Origin: Oceanobacillus polygoni
Lineage (GTDB): Bacteria; Bacillota; Bacilli; Bacillales; Amphibacillaceae
NCBI RefSeq assembly: GCF_008304605.1
Contig: NZ_PIJY01000057.1
Span: forward strand, 1-64,000
Length of the DNA stretch: 64,000 bases
Reading direction: 5' to 3'
Under the pieces are notes generated by a model. It saw only the letters and a program-made list of their open reading frames with translations. It was not told the origin of the DNA and ran no database searches. The first letter of the stretch is position 1. Each line of letters opens with the position of its first letter. Positions 26,075 through 34,942 of this stretch are shown here, in pieces. The translations under genes and the position numbers were made by a program.

Positions 26075-27178
26075 TTGGGTAATACATCAATGACTATAAG
26101 AGTACCAGGGAAGTTAATGATTGCCGGAGAATTTGCTGTTCTTGAGGCCTATCAAAAACTAGCGGTTACGGCTGTAAATCGGTTCGTTTATGCGACAATT
26201 GAACGTAGTGAAAGAAACAGTCTAACGTTACATGATTTTAATCTCGAGAAGCTGAAATGGGAATATGAAGCTGGAGAAATAAAAATCCATTCGAATGATG
26301 AACGCGTTCAGTTCGTATGTGATGCGATGACAGTCGTTTATACATACTTAGAGGAAAATGAAATTCATCCAGACAGTTTCCAGTTAGCGATTCGAAGCGA
26401 ATTGGATGACCGTTCTGGTATTAAATATGGGTTAGGGTCAAGTGCGGCAGTTGTAACATCTGTTATTGCAGCTGTTCTTAATAAATTCCTTGGAGAAAAG
26501 CCTGCCCCAGAGCTAGTTTTTAAACTTGCGGCTATTTCTCATGTGAAAACCCAAGGAAATGGATCGGGTGCAGATGTAGCTGCTTCATCATACGGTGGAT
26601 TACTACAGTATGCCTCGTTTCAAGCGGAATGGCTATTGGATGCATATATGAATCGAAATTCGATAACAGATTTGGTTGAAAGAAATTGGACGTATTATGG
26701 CGCGAAATCGATACAAATGCCGAAAAACATCTATTTTTGTGTAGGCTGGACAGGGAAACCAGCATCGACCTCGAAACTTGTCGATCGAATTTTACAATTA
26801 AAATCAGACCAGCCAGAAGCCTTTGAGCGTTTTCTGGCTGCAAGTAAATTGGCAGTCGATCATTTTCTGCAAGGTATGGAAGAAGCGAACGTGGAGCTCC
26901 TATTAAAAGGAGTGAAACAAAATAGAGAGGCTTTGGCTAACGTTGGCAGGGATGCCGATACGTTGATTGAAACGCCTCTACTCGGCACGTTATGTGATTT
27001 GGCAGAGTCCTTAGGCGGAGCGGGGAAGCCGTCAGGAGCTGGTGGTGGAGATTGTGGTATTGCTTTTATGCCATCAAAACAACAAGCGGATGAACTGATG
27101 AAAGCTTGGGAGGAGGCAGGCATTAAAGCCTTGAGCCTTCAACCGTATCCATATGGCGCTACTGTCATTGATAAATAA
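26075..27178 (+). CDS. mvaK2: Phosphomevalonate kinase
   Basis: A GHMP kinase of 367 residues phosphorylating mevalonate 5-phosphate. Motif 1 is IRVPGKLMIAGEFAVLE, the ATP loop KYGLGSSAAVVTSVIAAV, and motif 3 PSGAGGGDCGIAF. It uses a TTG start, preceded by AGGGGG. The three-gene order kinase, decarboxylase, kinase matches the mevalonate operons of Gram-positive cocci. HMG-CoA synthase and isopentenyl-diphosphate isomerase are not in the window and must be elsewhere. Confidence 0.94.
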   Translation: MGNTSMTIRVPGKLMIAGEFAVLEAYQKLAVTAVNRFVYATIERSERNSLTLHDFNLEKLKWEYEAGEIKIHSNDERVQFVCDAMTVVYTYLEENEIHPDSFQLAIRSELDDRSGIKYGLGSSAAVVTSVIAAVLNKFLGEKPAPELVFKLAAISHVKTQGNGSGADVAASSYGGLLQYASFQAEWLLDAYMNRNSITDLVERNWTYYGAKSIQMPKNIYFCVGWTGKPASTSKLVDRILQLKSDQPEAFERFLAASKLAVDHFLQGMEEANVELLLKGVKQNREALANVGRDADTLIETPLLGTLCDLAESLGGAGKPSGAGGGDCGIAFMPSKQQADELMKAWEEAGIKALSLQPYPYGATVIDK

Positions 27179-27234
27179 TATAGAATAGACAGGGTAATTT
27201 GATCGTTCTGAGTCACTATAATTTTTGCCCAAAC

Positions 27235-27287
27235 AAAAAAGACATTCATTCCCTGCTCAGTTGGAGAGCATTTTGATGTCTTTTTTT
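27235..27287. terminator. Bidirectional terminator after the mevalonate operon
   Basis: AAAAAAGACAT (27235-27245) and ATGTCTTTTTT (27276-27286) pair across a 30-base loop. A and T tracts on both sides suit the two convergent genes. Confidence 0.75.
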
Positions 27288-27310
27288 TACCCTATTCGTC
27301 TCTTTTTCTA

Positions 27311-27463
27311 TTAGTAGAGGTGCTTTTGGTATGCGTTAATTAATTCGTCTAACTTAACACTTGATGCAATAACAGCCTCAGAAGTCAGGTCATGTGTTGT
27401 AGAAAGTGAAATCATCTCTTCGCGGCATGCTTCAATTTTTTCAATTAAATGATCTTTATTCAC
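27311..27463 (-). CDS. Spo0E-family aspartyl-phosphate phosphatase
   Basis: A 50-residue protein. The GTG start follows GGAGGA. It is an alpha-helical hairpin protein with KIEACREEMI in helix 1 and the family signature SSVKLDELI (S-x-x-x-D) in helix 2, where the Asp and Ser contact the phosphorylated aspartate of Spo0A. Family members remove phosphate from Spo0A and delay sporulation. The gene is convergent with mvaK2 and divergent from sigW. It supports a sporulating Bacillaceae host. Confidence 0.82.
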   Translation of the reverse strand: MNKDHLIEKIEACREEMISLSTTHDLTSEAVIASSVKLDELINAYQKHLY

Positions 27464-27674
27464 AATTCTGTCCTCCTATCTAGTATACTATAATAGAAAA
27501 TTACCCAAATTATTGCAATAGTAAACGTGTGTGAACGTTTTGTGTCTTTTTAGAAAAAGTGTTTTTTGAGTGGCGAATTCAGACAGACTGGATGTTTGTC
27601 AAGCCTTGGGGCGCATGACTTAGTTGAACCTATGCAGGTAGGAAGGTTTTAATATTTTTTTGTTAAATAAAGTT

Positions 27675-27701
27675 TGAAACCTTTTGTATTACATATTCGT
27701 A
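27675..27701 (+). promoter_or_regulatory. SigW-dependent (autoregulatory) promoter
   Basis: TGAAAC (27675-27680) and CGTA (27698-27701) with a 17-base spacer match the ECF SigW consensus (TGAAAC-N16/17-CGTA). It lies 35 bases before the sigW start, as in B. subtilis. Confidence 0.85.
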
Positions 27702-27735
27702 TAACAAGTACCGCATAGTAAGCGGAGGTAACCTG

Positions 27736-28299
27736 ATGGATCAGATCATAATAGAAAAAATAAAACAAGTGAAAAAAGGAGATCAATCTGCATTTGCGGA
27801 TGTTGTTTCCTTTTACCAAGATAAAATATACCAGCATTGTTTACGAATGCTAGGTAATGCACATGAAGCAGAGGATATGGCGCAAGAAGCTTTTATTCGT
27901 GCATATGTGAATATCCATTCGTTCGATGATCGTAGAAAGTTTTCTACATGGTTGTATCGGATTGCGACGAATTTGACAATCGATCGGATCCGTAAACGAA
28001 AGCCAGATTATTATCTGGATGCAGAGATCAGAGGGACGGAAGGGTTGGATATGTATTCCCAGCTGGCGAGCGAGGAGCGGCTACCTGGAGAGGAAGTTGA
28101 AAGCTTAGAATTACAACGCTATATTCATCACGAAATTTCCCAGCTTCCACCGAAATATCGTAGCATTATTATGTTGCGTTATTTGGAAGAGTTTTCCCTT
28201 CAAGAAATAAGCGACATCTTAGATATACCTTTAGGAACGGTGAAAACCCGAATTCATCGTGGGAGAGAAGCTTTAAGGAAAAGGCTTCGTCATGTGTAA
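27736..28299 (+). CDS. sigW: ECF RNA polymerase sigma factor SigW
   Basis: Directs RNA polymerase to cell-envelope stress genes (antimicrobial peptides, detergents, alkaline shock). It has 187 residues. Region 2 reads CLRMLGNAHEAEDMAQEAFIRAY with the -10-binding RKFSTWLYRIATNL; region 4 is PPKYRSIIMLRYLEEFSLQEISDIL followed by the -35-binding GTVKTRIHRGREALRKRL. The ATG follows GGAGG, and a SigW-type promoter lies just upstream, so it is autoregulated. Its anti-sigma gene rsiW follows at once. Confidence 0.95.
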   Translation: MDQIIIEKIKQVKKGDQSAFADVVSFYQDKIYQHCLRMLGNAHEAEDMAQEAFIRAYVNIHSFDDRRKFSTWLYRIATNLTIDRIRKRKPDYYLDAEIRGTEGLDMYSQLASEERLPGEEVESLELQRYIHHEISQLPPKYRSIIMLRYLEEFSLQEISDILDIPLGTVKTRIHRGREALRKRLRHV

Positions 28300-28314
28300 A
28301 GGAGTGTGAAACAC

Positions 28315-28953
28315 TTGGAATGTAATAAAGAATCGGTTGAATTGATGCATAAATATTTGGACGGTGATCTTTACAAGAAGGAAGAGGAACAGCTACGTGC
28401 GCATCTAGAAACTTGTGAAGCTTGCCAACATCATTTCCATGAGCTAAAGCGTACGATTACATTGATTAAGAGTGCGGAGCATTTCACGGCGCCAATGGAC
28501 TTCACGCAGAAAGTCATGGATAGACTTCCGACCGAGAAGAAACGTGTAACCTATATGCGATGGTTTAAGATGCACCCTGTACTCACCGCGGCGGCAATAT
28601 TTTTCGTGTTGATGATGACTGGAATGTTTGCTTCTTGGAGTGAGGACGGTCAGTTAGTTGTATCGAAACAAGAAGAGCTAGTCATTCAGGGAGATACGGT
28701 GATTGTCCCAGAAGGAGTGACTGTTCCTGGAGATGTCCTTGTGAAAAATGGGAAATTACTAATTAAAGGTACAATTGATGGGAACGTAACGTTAGTAAAT
28801 GGAAAGCTTATTAGTGATGATGGTTCGTTAAATGGAGAAGGGCTGATGGCTTCAGCCGGTGGAGTCAATGGTGAATTAGAAACGGTTGATCAGATGTTCG
28901 AATGGATGTGGTATCAACTGAAAAGCTTTCTTAGAGGTGTTTTCTCCTTTTAA
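28315..28953 (+). CDS. rsiW: Anti-sigma-W factor RsiW
   Basis: A membrane-anchored anti-sigma factor of 212 residues that holds SigW until cleaved by site-1 and site-2 proteases. The cytosolic zinc-finger domain shows H30-x3-C34-x2-C37 in [11 protein letters not shown] single membrane helix (about 90-108, [19 protein letters not shown]) follows, then an external domain with a beta-repeat ([19 protein letters not shown]). I use the TTG start at 28315 because AAAGGAG is ten bases upstream; the GTG at 28306 nearly touches that site. Cotranscribed with sigW. Confidence 0.92.
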   Translation: MECNKESVELMHKYLDGDLYKKEEEQLRAHLETCEACQHHFHELKRTITLIKSAEHFTAPMDFTQKVMDRLPTEKKRVTYMRWFKMHPVLTAAAIFFVLMMTGMFASWSEDGQLVVSKQEELVIQGDTVIVPEGVTVPGDVLVKNGKLLIKGTIDGNVTLVNGKLISDDGSLNGEGLMASAGGVNGELETVDQMFEWMWYQLKSFLRGVFSF

Positions 28954-28966
28954 AAGCGGTTGAAAT

Positions 28967-29003
28967 ACCCCAGGTAAGACATAAAATCTTATCTGGGTTT
29001 TTG
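28967..29003 (+). terminator. sigW-rsiW terminator
   Basis: ACCCCAGGTAAGA pairs with TCTTATCTGGGT (one G-T pair), followed by TTTTTG. Confidence 0.85.
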
Positions 29004-29144
29004 TGTTCATCATGCAATATGTTTTGGAAATATTGTGTTATAATAAGTATCGTTCCTATCTTTTTAGATTAGGTTCTAAATAGATCGTTTGTATGAGTTG
29101 AACGAGAGTTAGACTAAATTATTATTGCAAAAGGATGTGTGCAC

Positions 29145-29966
29145 ATGCTTGATGGGGGATTCGATTTAATTGACCTGCTAAGAATAGGCGTAGATATAGC
29201 TCTCGTCTGGTATGTATTATATAAATTAATGATGCTGATTAGAGGTACAAAAGCAATCCAGCTTTTAAAAGGAATTGCCGTTGTACTTGTGGTCTGGCTA
29301 TTGAGTATATTACTAAATTTACAAACCATGCAATGGCTAACGAATCAAGCCATTTCCTGGGGGTTAATTGTTATCATCATTTTATTCCAACCGGAGCTAA
29401 GGAGAGCGCTCGAGCAACTCGGTCGAGGGAACCTTTTTGCGCGGAGTGTGAAGTCAGAAGAAGAAATGATGCAACAGGAAATTGATGCGATTGTACAGTC
29501 GTGCAGTTATATGGCAAAGCGAAGAATCGGTGCCTTAATTTCGATTGAACGTGAGACGGGTATTGGTGAATATGCTGAAACAGGGATTGCGATCAATGGA
29601 AAACTGTCGCATCAGCTGCTAACAAATATTTTTACTCCGAATACACCGTTACATGATGGTGCTGTTATCATTAAAGAGGGTGAAATTACAGCAGCTGCTT
29701 GTTATCTTCCTTTATCAGAAAGTCCATTTATTTCGAAGGAGCTAGGGACGAGGCATCGTGCGGCAATGGGGATTAGCGAGGTTACCGATGCGTTGACAAT
29801 TATTGTTTCAGAGGAAACAGGTGCGGTTTCTTGTACAAAGAACGGAGAACTACACCGTGACCTGGATCAGGATCATCTACGCGGTATGTTAGAAGCCCAT
29901 TTATCCCTAAGTCAAAAGACCTCTGAGAAAAAGTCGTGGAAACGAAGGGGGAACAAGAATGGATAA
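29145..29966 (+). CDS. cdaA: Diadenylate cyclase CdaA (DacA)
   Basis: A membrane-bound enzyme making the second messenger c-di-AMP from two ATP; c-di-AMP controls potassium and osmolyte uptake and cell-wall homeostasis. It has 273 residues: three N-terminal helices, then the DAC domain. Catalytic motifs are DGA in NTPLHDGAVI (about residue 170) and RHR in LGTRHRAAMGIS (about 202). The ATG at 29145 is preferred over a GTG six bases upstream because of its spacing from AAAGGATG. Its end overlaps cdaR by eight bases, in the conserved cdaA-cdaR-glmM operon. Confidence 0.94.
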   Translation: MLDGGFDLIDLLRIGVDIALVWYVLYKLMMLIRGTKAIQLLKGIAVVLVVWLLSILLNLQTMQWLTNQAISWGLIVIIILFQPELRRALEQLGRGNLFARSVKSEEEMMQQEIDAIVQSCSYMAKRRIGALISIERETGIGEYAETGIAINGKLSHQLLTNIFTPNTPLHDGAVIIKEGEITAAACYLPLSESPFISKELGTRHRAAMGISEVTDALTIIVSEETGAVSCTKNGELHRDLDQDHLRGMLEAHLSLSQKTSEKKSWKRRGNKNG

Positions 29967-31203
29967 TTGGTTTAAGAGTAAATGGTTTGTCCGACTTGCT
30001 TCTTTAGCTTTCGCGGTGTTCTTATATATTTTTGTGAATGTAACGGTTAATTCGTCTCACTCTGATCCAACATTTTCAGGTAGAGCCGATCAATCGCAAA
30101 CACTTGATGATGTACCAGTTGAAATAAGGATTGATGAACAAAACTATGTGGTTAGTGGTGTACCTCAATTTGTAACGGTTAGCTTACAAGGAAGTCCTGG
30201 AAACTTAACCCCACTCGCTCTGCAACGTAATTTTGACGTGTTTGTAGATTTACAAGGGTTAGAAGAAGGGGATCATGTGGTAGAATTGCAACACAATATC
30301 TCCAATGACCTTACTGTATTTATTGAGCCAAAGACGATTGAGGTTACAATTGAAGAAAGGGCGAGCGAAGAGTTTGCTGTAGTTGCTGATTTTATTAATG
30401 AGGATAAAATGGCGCCAGGATATGAGCTGGTTGATTATACACTCGAACCAGCTACCGTTACGATTACAAGTTCAAGGTCCATTATTGATCAAATTGGTAT
30501 TGTAAAGGTATATGTTAATTTAGAAGGTTTGGATAGCTCGATTAATAATCGTGAGCTACCTGTGAATGTCTATGATACGCAGGGGAATGAATTGACAGTT
30601 CGAGTTGCACCAGAGAATATTCAAATATCGGCTGAAGTTGATAACCCGAGTAAGTCGGTACCTGTATCCGTTGAAACGACAGGTGAGCTACCAGAGGGCT
30701 ATGCATTAAATTCGATTTCTGCTAATGTAGACGAGGTGGAGGTTTTTTCCACTAGTGAAGTGCTAGATGGAATTTCTGAGCTTTCGACAGAGGCAATTGA
30801 TTTATCCGAAATTACCGAATCTGGTACAATAGATGCGCAACTTTCCTTACCAGAGGGTGTAAATGTTCCTGATATGGAAACAATTGAGGTAACAGTCGAT
30901 GTAGAACAGACATTTGTTTTTGAAGGATTAACGATTGAAGAAGAAAACCTACCAGACGGACAAGCGGTTACCTTTGTTGAACCTGAAACTGCAGAAATGG
31001 ATGTTACGGTTACAGGTAGCGAAGCGGACATAAAAGGATTAACAGCTGAAGATATTCGTATTTTCATTGATTTAAGCGATCTGGAGCCTGGAGAGCATCA
31101 AATTCCAATTACGATTGAAGGGCCAGATCTTGATGATATAACAATTACAGGAGAATTAGAAGAAGTTACAATTGCGATTAGTGAATTGGAATCGAATGAA
31201 TAA
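29959..31203 (+). CDS. cdaR: CdaA regulatory protein CdaR (YbbR repeats)
   Basis: A 414-residue membrane-anchored partner that modulates CdaA. One N-terminal helix (about residues 9-27) is followed by an extracytoplasmic region with four YbbR repeats, each ending in a pattern such as PETAEMDVTVTGS or PATVTITSSRSII. The acidic composition suits a halotolerant, surface-exposed protein. It overlaps cdaA by eight bases, and glmM follows after 53 bases. CdaR, CdaA and GlmM form a complex in relatives, linking wall-precursor synthesis to c-di-AMP. Confidence 0.92.
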   Translation: MDNWFKSKWFVRLASLAFAVFLYIFVNVTVNSSHSDPTFSGRADQSQTLDDVPVEIRIDEQNYVVSGVPQFVTVSLQGSPGNLTPLALQRNFDVFVDLQGLEEGDHVVELQHNISNDLTVFIEPKTIEVTIEERASEEFAVVADFINEDKMAPGYELVDYTLEPATVTITSSRSIIDQIGIVKVYVNLEGLDSSINNRELPVNVYDTQGNELTVRVAPENIQISAEVDNPSKSVPVSVETTGELPEGYALNSISANVDEVEVFSTSEVLDGISELSTEAIDLSEITESGTIDAQLSLPEGVNVPDMETIEVTVDVEQTFVFEGLTIEEENLPDGQAVTFVEPETAEMDVTVTGSEADIKGLTAEDIRIFIDLSDLEPGEHQIPITIEGPDLDDITITGELEEVTIAISELESNE

Positions 31204-31256
31204 TTCATTTGTAAGCAAACAGCTGAATTGGATGTAAGTTAAAGGAGAGGTAACGA

Positions 31257-32603
31257 ATGGGAAAATATTTTGGAACGGATGGTGTGAGAGGCGTAGCCAA
31301 TAAGGACCTAACACCAGAATTAGCATACAAGCTAGGACGCTATGGTGGTTACGTGTTGACGAATGGAATGGAGAGACCTCGCGTTGTTATCGGACGTGAT
31401 ACACGAATTTCAGGTCATATGCTTGAAGGGGCTTTATTAGCTGGTCTCTTATCTATCGGTGCAGAAGTAATGCGACTTGGAGTGATTTCAACGCCGGGTG
31501 TTGCTTATTTAACAAAAGCTACAAGTGCACAAGTTGGTGTTATGATTTCGGCATCGCATAACCCTGTTGAGGATAACGGAATTAAATTCTTCGGTCCAGA
31601 TGGCTTTAAATTGACGGATGATCAAGAAGCGGAGATTGAAAAGCTCATAGATGCAGAAGATGCCTTGCCACGTCCTACGGGTGCTGGTGTTGGAATTGTT
31701 ACCGATTATTTCGAAGGCGGACAAAAATATCTTTCCTATTTGAAGGATACGATTGATAATGATTTCGAAGGGCTTCAAATTGCAATTGATTGTGCACATG
31801 GAGCGACATCTAGTTTAGCTACGCACCTGTTCGCTGACTTAGAGGCAGATATTTTTTCAATTGGATCGACACCAGATGGTCTTAATATAAATGACGGTTT
31901 TGGATCTACACATCCAGAAAAACTACAAGCATTTGTTGCAGAAAAGAAAGCAGACATTGGCCTTGCATTTGATGGGGATGGCGATCGTCTCATCGCGGTT
32001 GATGAAAAAGGAAACATCGTTGATGGCGACCAAATTATGTTTATTTGCGCGAAGTATTTGAATGAAAAGGGATTGCTCAAGAAGAATACGGTTGTATCAA
32101 CAGTAATGAGTAATCTTGGTTTCTACAAAGCAATTGAAGAAAGCGGTATGCGTAGTGATAAAACGGCAGTCGGTGATCGCTACGTGATGGAGGAAATGCG
32201 TAACGGTGGTTACAACCTTGGTGGAGAACAATCCGGTCACATTATCTTCCTTGATTACATCACAACTGGGGATGGAATGCTATCCGCATTGCAGCTTGTA
32301 AACGTGATGAAGGAAACAGGTAAGCCTTTATCGGAGCTTGCTAGTGAAATGACTATTTTCCCACAAGTATTAAAAAATGTGAAAGTAACCGATAAAAACG
32401 AAGCATTAAGCAACCCGGTTATTTTAGATGAAATTAAAGCAGTAGAAACGAAGCTCGCAGGACAAGGACGCGTTTTAGTAAGACCATCTGGAACAGAGCC
32501 ACTCGTCCGTGTCATGGTCGAAGCTCCAACTGCTGACGAATGTGAAAAATATGCCGACCAAGTTGTGAAGGTTATTGATGACTTGCTTGGGTTAAAAGAA
32601 TAA
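31257..32603 (+). CDS. glmM: Phosphoglucosamine mutase
   Basis: Converts glucosamine 6-phosphate to glucosamine 1-phosphate on the way to UDP-GlcNAc for peptidoglycan. The 448-residue protein begins [20 protein letters not shown]. It has the phosphoserine loop [17 protein letters not shown] (about residue 100), the Mg2+ loop FDGDGDR (about 240) and the phosphate-binding C-terminal [12 protein letters not shown]. The ATG follows AAAGGAGAGG. It is last of the cdaA-cdaR-glmM operon, ending at a terminator. Its substrate is made by GlmS, encoded 7 kb downstream under a GlcN6P ribozyme. Confidence 0.96.
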   Translation: MGKYFGTDGVRGVANKDLTPELAYKLGRYGGYVLTNGMERPRVVIGRDTRISGHMLEGALLAGLLSIGAEVMRLGVISTPGVAYLTKATSAQVGVMISASHNPVEDNGIKFFGPDGFKLTDDQEAEIEKLIDAEDALPRPTGAGVGIVTDYFEGGQKYLSYLKDTIDNDFEGLQIAIDCAHGATSSLATHLFADLEADIFSIGSTPDGLNINDGFGSTHPEKLQAFVAEKKADIGLAFDGDGDRLIAVDEKGNIVDGDQIMFICAKYLNEKGLLKKNTVVSTVMSNLGFYKAIEESGMRSDKTAVGDRYVMEEMRNGGYNLGGEQSGHIIFLDYITTGDGMLSALQLVNVMKETGKPLSELASEMTIFPQVLKNVKVTDKNEALSNPVILDEIKAVETKLAGQGRVLVRPSGTEPLVRVMVEAPTADECEKYADQVVKVIDDLLGLKE

Positions 32604-32611
32604 TTTTTAGG

Positions 32612-32647
32612 AACTGCTCTCTTAAGAAAATGGAGGGCAGTTTTTTT
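32612..32647 (+). terminator. cdaA-cdaR-glmM terminator
   Basis: AACTGCTCTC pairs imperfectly with GAGGGCAGTT and is followed by a run of seven T. Confidence 0.85.
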
Positions 32648-32798
32648 GTTGTGCATATATGTGGAATCTAGCACGCATTTTAAAGAAGGCTGATGTACAC
32701 AAATTCAGGACGGGATGAAACGAACGAAAGTCCAACATGAATCACTCTGCGAAGATATGGTATGGTAAAACTAGTACAAATTAGGAGGTTCAGACGTC

Positions 32799-33473
32799 AT
32801 GATTACGATTTTAATTGTTGATGATGATCCGCATATCCGTGAGTTGCTTCGTTTTTATTTGCAAAAGGATGGTTATAAGACGATAGAGGCTGTCGATGGA
32901 CAAGATGCATTGCAGCGATTAGAGGGAAGCAGCGTACATTTGGCAGTTGTTGATATTATGATGCCGAATGTGGACGGCTACCAGCTGTGTGAGGAGATAC
33001 GTAATGATTATGATATTCCTGTGCTCATGCTTACCGCAAAGGACGGGATTTCAGATAAGGAGAAGGCCTTTCTAGCTGGAACGGATGATTATATTGTAAA
33101 GCCATTCGAGCCGAAGGAAGTGCTATTCCGTATAAAAGCATTGCTTAGACGATTTCAAATTACCAATGAAGAAGTGATCCGAATTGGGAAAGATACGGTA
33201 ATTAACCGAAAAAGCTATGAAGTGCAGACGAAAGGCAAAACAATGATTTTACCCTTAAAAGAATTTGAGCTGCTTGCACAATTAGCGAATTATCCGAACC
33301 GAATATTTTCGCGGGAGCAATTAATTCAACTGATTTGGGGAAATGACTATGAAGGAAATGACCGAACGGTGGATGTGCATATTAAGCGGCTTCGCGAGCG
33401 TTTTGCTCCAATGGAAGCTGGTTTTTCGATTCAGACGATTCGGGGGTTAGGATATAAACTAGAAGTGAATTAG
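32799..33473 (+). CDS. hssR: Heme-stress response regulator (HssR-like, OmpR family)
   Basis: A 224-residue two-component regulator. The receiver has the phosphoacceptor Asp near residue 51 in VVDIMMPNVDGYQLCEEI and the conserved Lys in DDYIVKPFEP. The C-terminal winged helix ends in RTVDVHIKRLRERFAP. The stretch NDYDIPVLMLTAKDGISDKE is strongly HssR-like as I recall the Staphylococcus protein. It is followed by its kinase and by an HrtBA-type exporter whose promoter has an HssR-type direct repeat, so the heme role rests on family, context and operator together. The ATG follows AGGAGG. Confidence 0.85.
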   Translation: MITILIVDDDPHIRELLRFYLQKDGYKTIEAVDGQDALQRLEGSSVHLAVVDIMMPNVDGYQLCEEIRNDYDIPVLMLTAKDGISDKEKAFLAGTDDYIVKPFEPKEVLFRIKALLRRFQITNEEVIRIGKDTVINRKSYEVQTKGKTMILPLKEFELLAQLANYPNRIFSREQLIQLIWGNDYEGNDRTVDVHIKRLRERFAPMEAGFSIQTIRGLGYKLEVN

Positions 33474-33491
33474 AGAGTTGGAGGAGCAGAT

Positions 33492-34871
33492 ATGCGAACG
33501 CTCTACGTACGGATTATTGTAATGACAATGGCAATTATGATTGCAAGTGCACTAATTGCATTTGCTGCAACAAACATTTATTACCAGCATTTTTTAAAGC
33601 CGGAAAATGATAAAAAGGTAACCCATATTGCTGAAAATATTGTAGATTTATTTGAAGAAAACCCAAATCAATCGATTGCGGACTATTTAACAGCAATGAC
33701 AGATTTAGGGTATACCTTTTATCTTGTGACACCAGAAGGGGATGCATTAACGTTTGGAAATCCTTTTTCATCTGAACATCTGGATAAAAGTCATATCAAT
33801 CATGTTTTTCATGGAAATACCTATCATGGTATTGCGAATTACCCTTGGAAACCCTTTGTAACAGGTTTTTTTGATAATGAAGTGAAAAATACAATTGGAG
33901 TTCCGATTCAGGTGAACGGTGACACGCATGCACTATTTGTTCGTCCAAATTCTACCCAGCAATTTGGAGAAATGCGGATTTTTCTAGCAATATTACTTGT
34001 TTTAGCATTGCTATTTAGCTTTTTATTAGTACTAACAAGCAGTCGTTATATTGTGAAGCCAATTAAGAAATTGACAGAAGCAACGAGAAAGATTGCTGCT
34101 GGAAATTATCATCTTAAGCTTGACGTTAATCGCAAGGATGAGATTGGTAGGCTGGCAAATGACTTTTCAACGATGAGCAGTAGTTTAGCCCGAACAGAAG
34201 AAAAGCGTCAAGAGTTCGTGTCGAATGTTTCTCATGAAATTCAATCGCCATTAACATCGATTCAGGGTTTCTCTCAAGCTTTGCAAGAAGAGGAAATGTC
34301 TGAGGCAGAGCAACAGCGTTATCTAGCTATTATCGAAAGTGAAAGCAAGCGATTATCAGCTTTGAGTAAACAGCTCCTTACCCTATCCAATTTAGATAGC
34401 GAAGTGGACATCAATGACTTTGTTCCGTTTGATCTTACTGAGCAATTAAAGGAAGTTGTTTTAACAATGGAATGGCAATGGCGGGAAAAACAAATTGCGA
34501 TAGAGCTCGATACTCCTCCTACTACAATTATTGGCGAGCCAAAGTTGTTGCAGCAGGTTTGGGTAAATTTAATTGCAAATGCAATTCGCTATACAGATTC
34601 AGGAGGAAAGATATCGATTCACACAGCGACTGATAAATCCTATGTACAGGTTACGGTGAAAGACACGGGGATTGGTATTAGCGAGGAAGATTTACCACAG
34701 CTTTTTGATCGATTCTATAAAGTCGATAAAGCCCGGACGAGAACAGAAAACAGTACTGGCTTAGGTCTTTCGATTGTGAAAAAAATAATGGAGGTACATG
34801 GCGGTACAATTATGGTAGAAAGCGAGCTCGGGAAAGGGTCTGTATTTACAGTATCTCTTCCTCAGAAGTAA
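33492..34871 (+). CDS. hssS: Heme-stress sensor histidine kinase (HssS-like)
   Basis: A 459-residue sensor kinase. Two membrane helices (about 8-28 and 163-183) flank an external sensor of about 130 residues containing YHGIANYP and FVTGFFDNEVKNTIG, close to remembered HssS sequences. HAMP (to about 235), the His box NVSHEIQSPLTSIQGF, the N box WVNLIANAIRYTD and GLGLSIVKKI follow. The His box has IQSP where most kinases have LRTP or IKTP, a small deviation. It is cotranscribed with hssR (18-base gap) and precedes hrtB. Confidence 0.85.
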   Translation: MRTLYVRIIVMTMAIMIASALIAFAATNIYYQHFLKPENDKKVTHIAENIVDLFEENPNQSIADYLTAMTDLGYTFYLVTPEGDALTFGNPFSSEHLDKSHINHVFHGNTYHGIANYPWKPFVTGFFDNEVKNTIGVPIQVNGDTHALFVRPNSTQQFGEMRIFLAILLVLALLFSFLLVLTSSRYIVKPIKKLTEATRKIAAGNYHLKLDVNRKDEIGRLANDFSTMSSSLARTEEKRQEFVSNVSHEIQSPLTSIQGFSQALQEEEMSEAEQQRYLAIIESESKRLSALSKQLLTLSNLDSEVDINDFVPFDLTEQLKEVVLTMEWQWREKQIAIELDTPPTTIIGEPKLLQQVWVNLIANAIRYTDSGGKISIHTATDKSYVQVTVKDTGIGISEEDLPQLFDRFYKVDKARTRTENSTGLGLSIVKKIMEVHGGTIMVESELGKGSVFTVSLPQK

Positions 34872-34877
34872 CGATTC

Positions 34878-34897
34878 GTTCATCCTCCGTTCATATT
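34878..34897 (+). promoter_or_regulatory. HssR-type direct repeat upstream of hrtBA
   Basis: GTTCATCCT, two bases, then GTTCATATT. The known Staphylococcus HssR site is a direct repeat GTTCATATT-N2-GTTCATATT; here the second half is exact and the first matches 6 of 9. It lies between hssS and hrtB, so hrtBA probably has its own heme-induced promoter inside the cluster. Confidence 0.75.
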
Positions 34898-34942
34898 CAA
34901 CGTATATGCTATGAAACATAAAGAAATAAAGGAGTGAACAGG

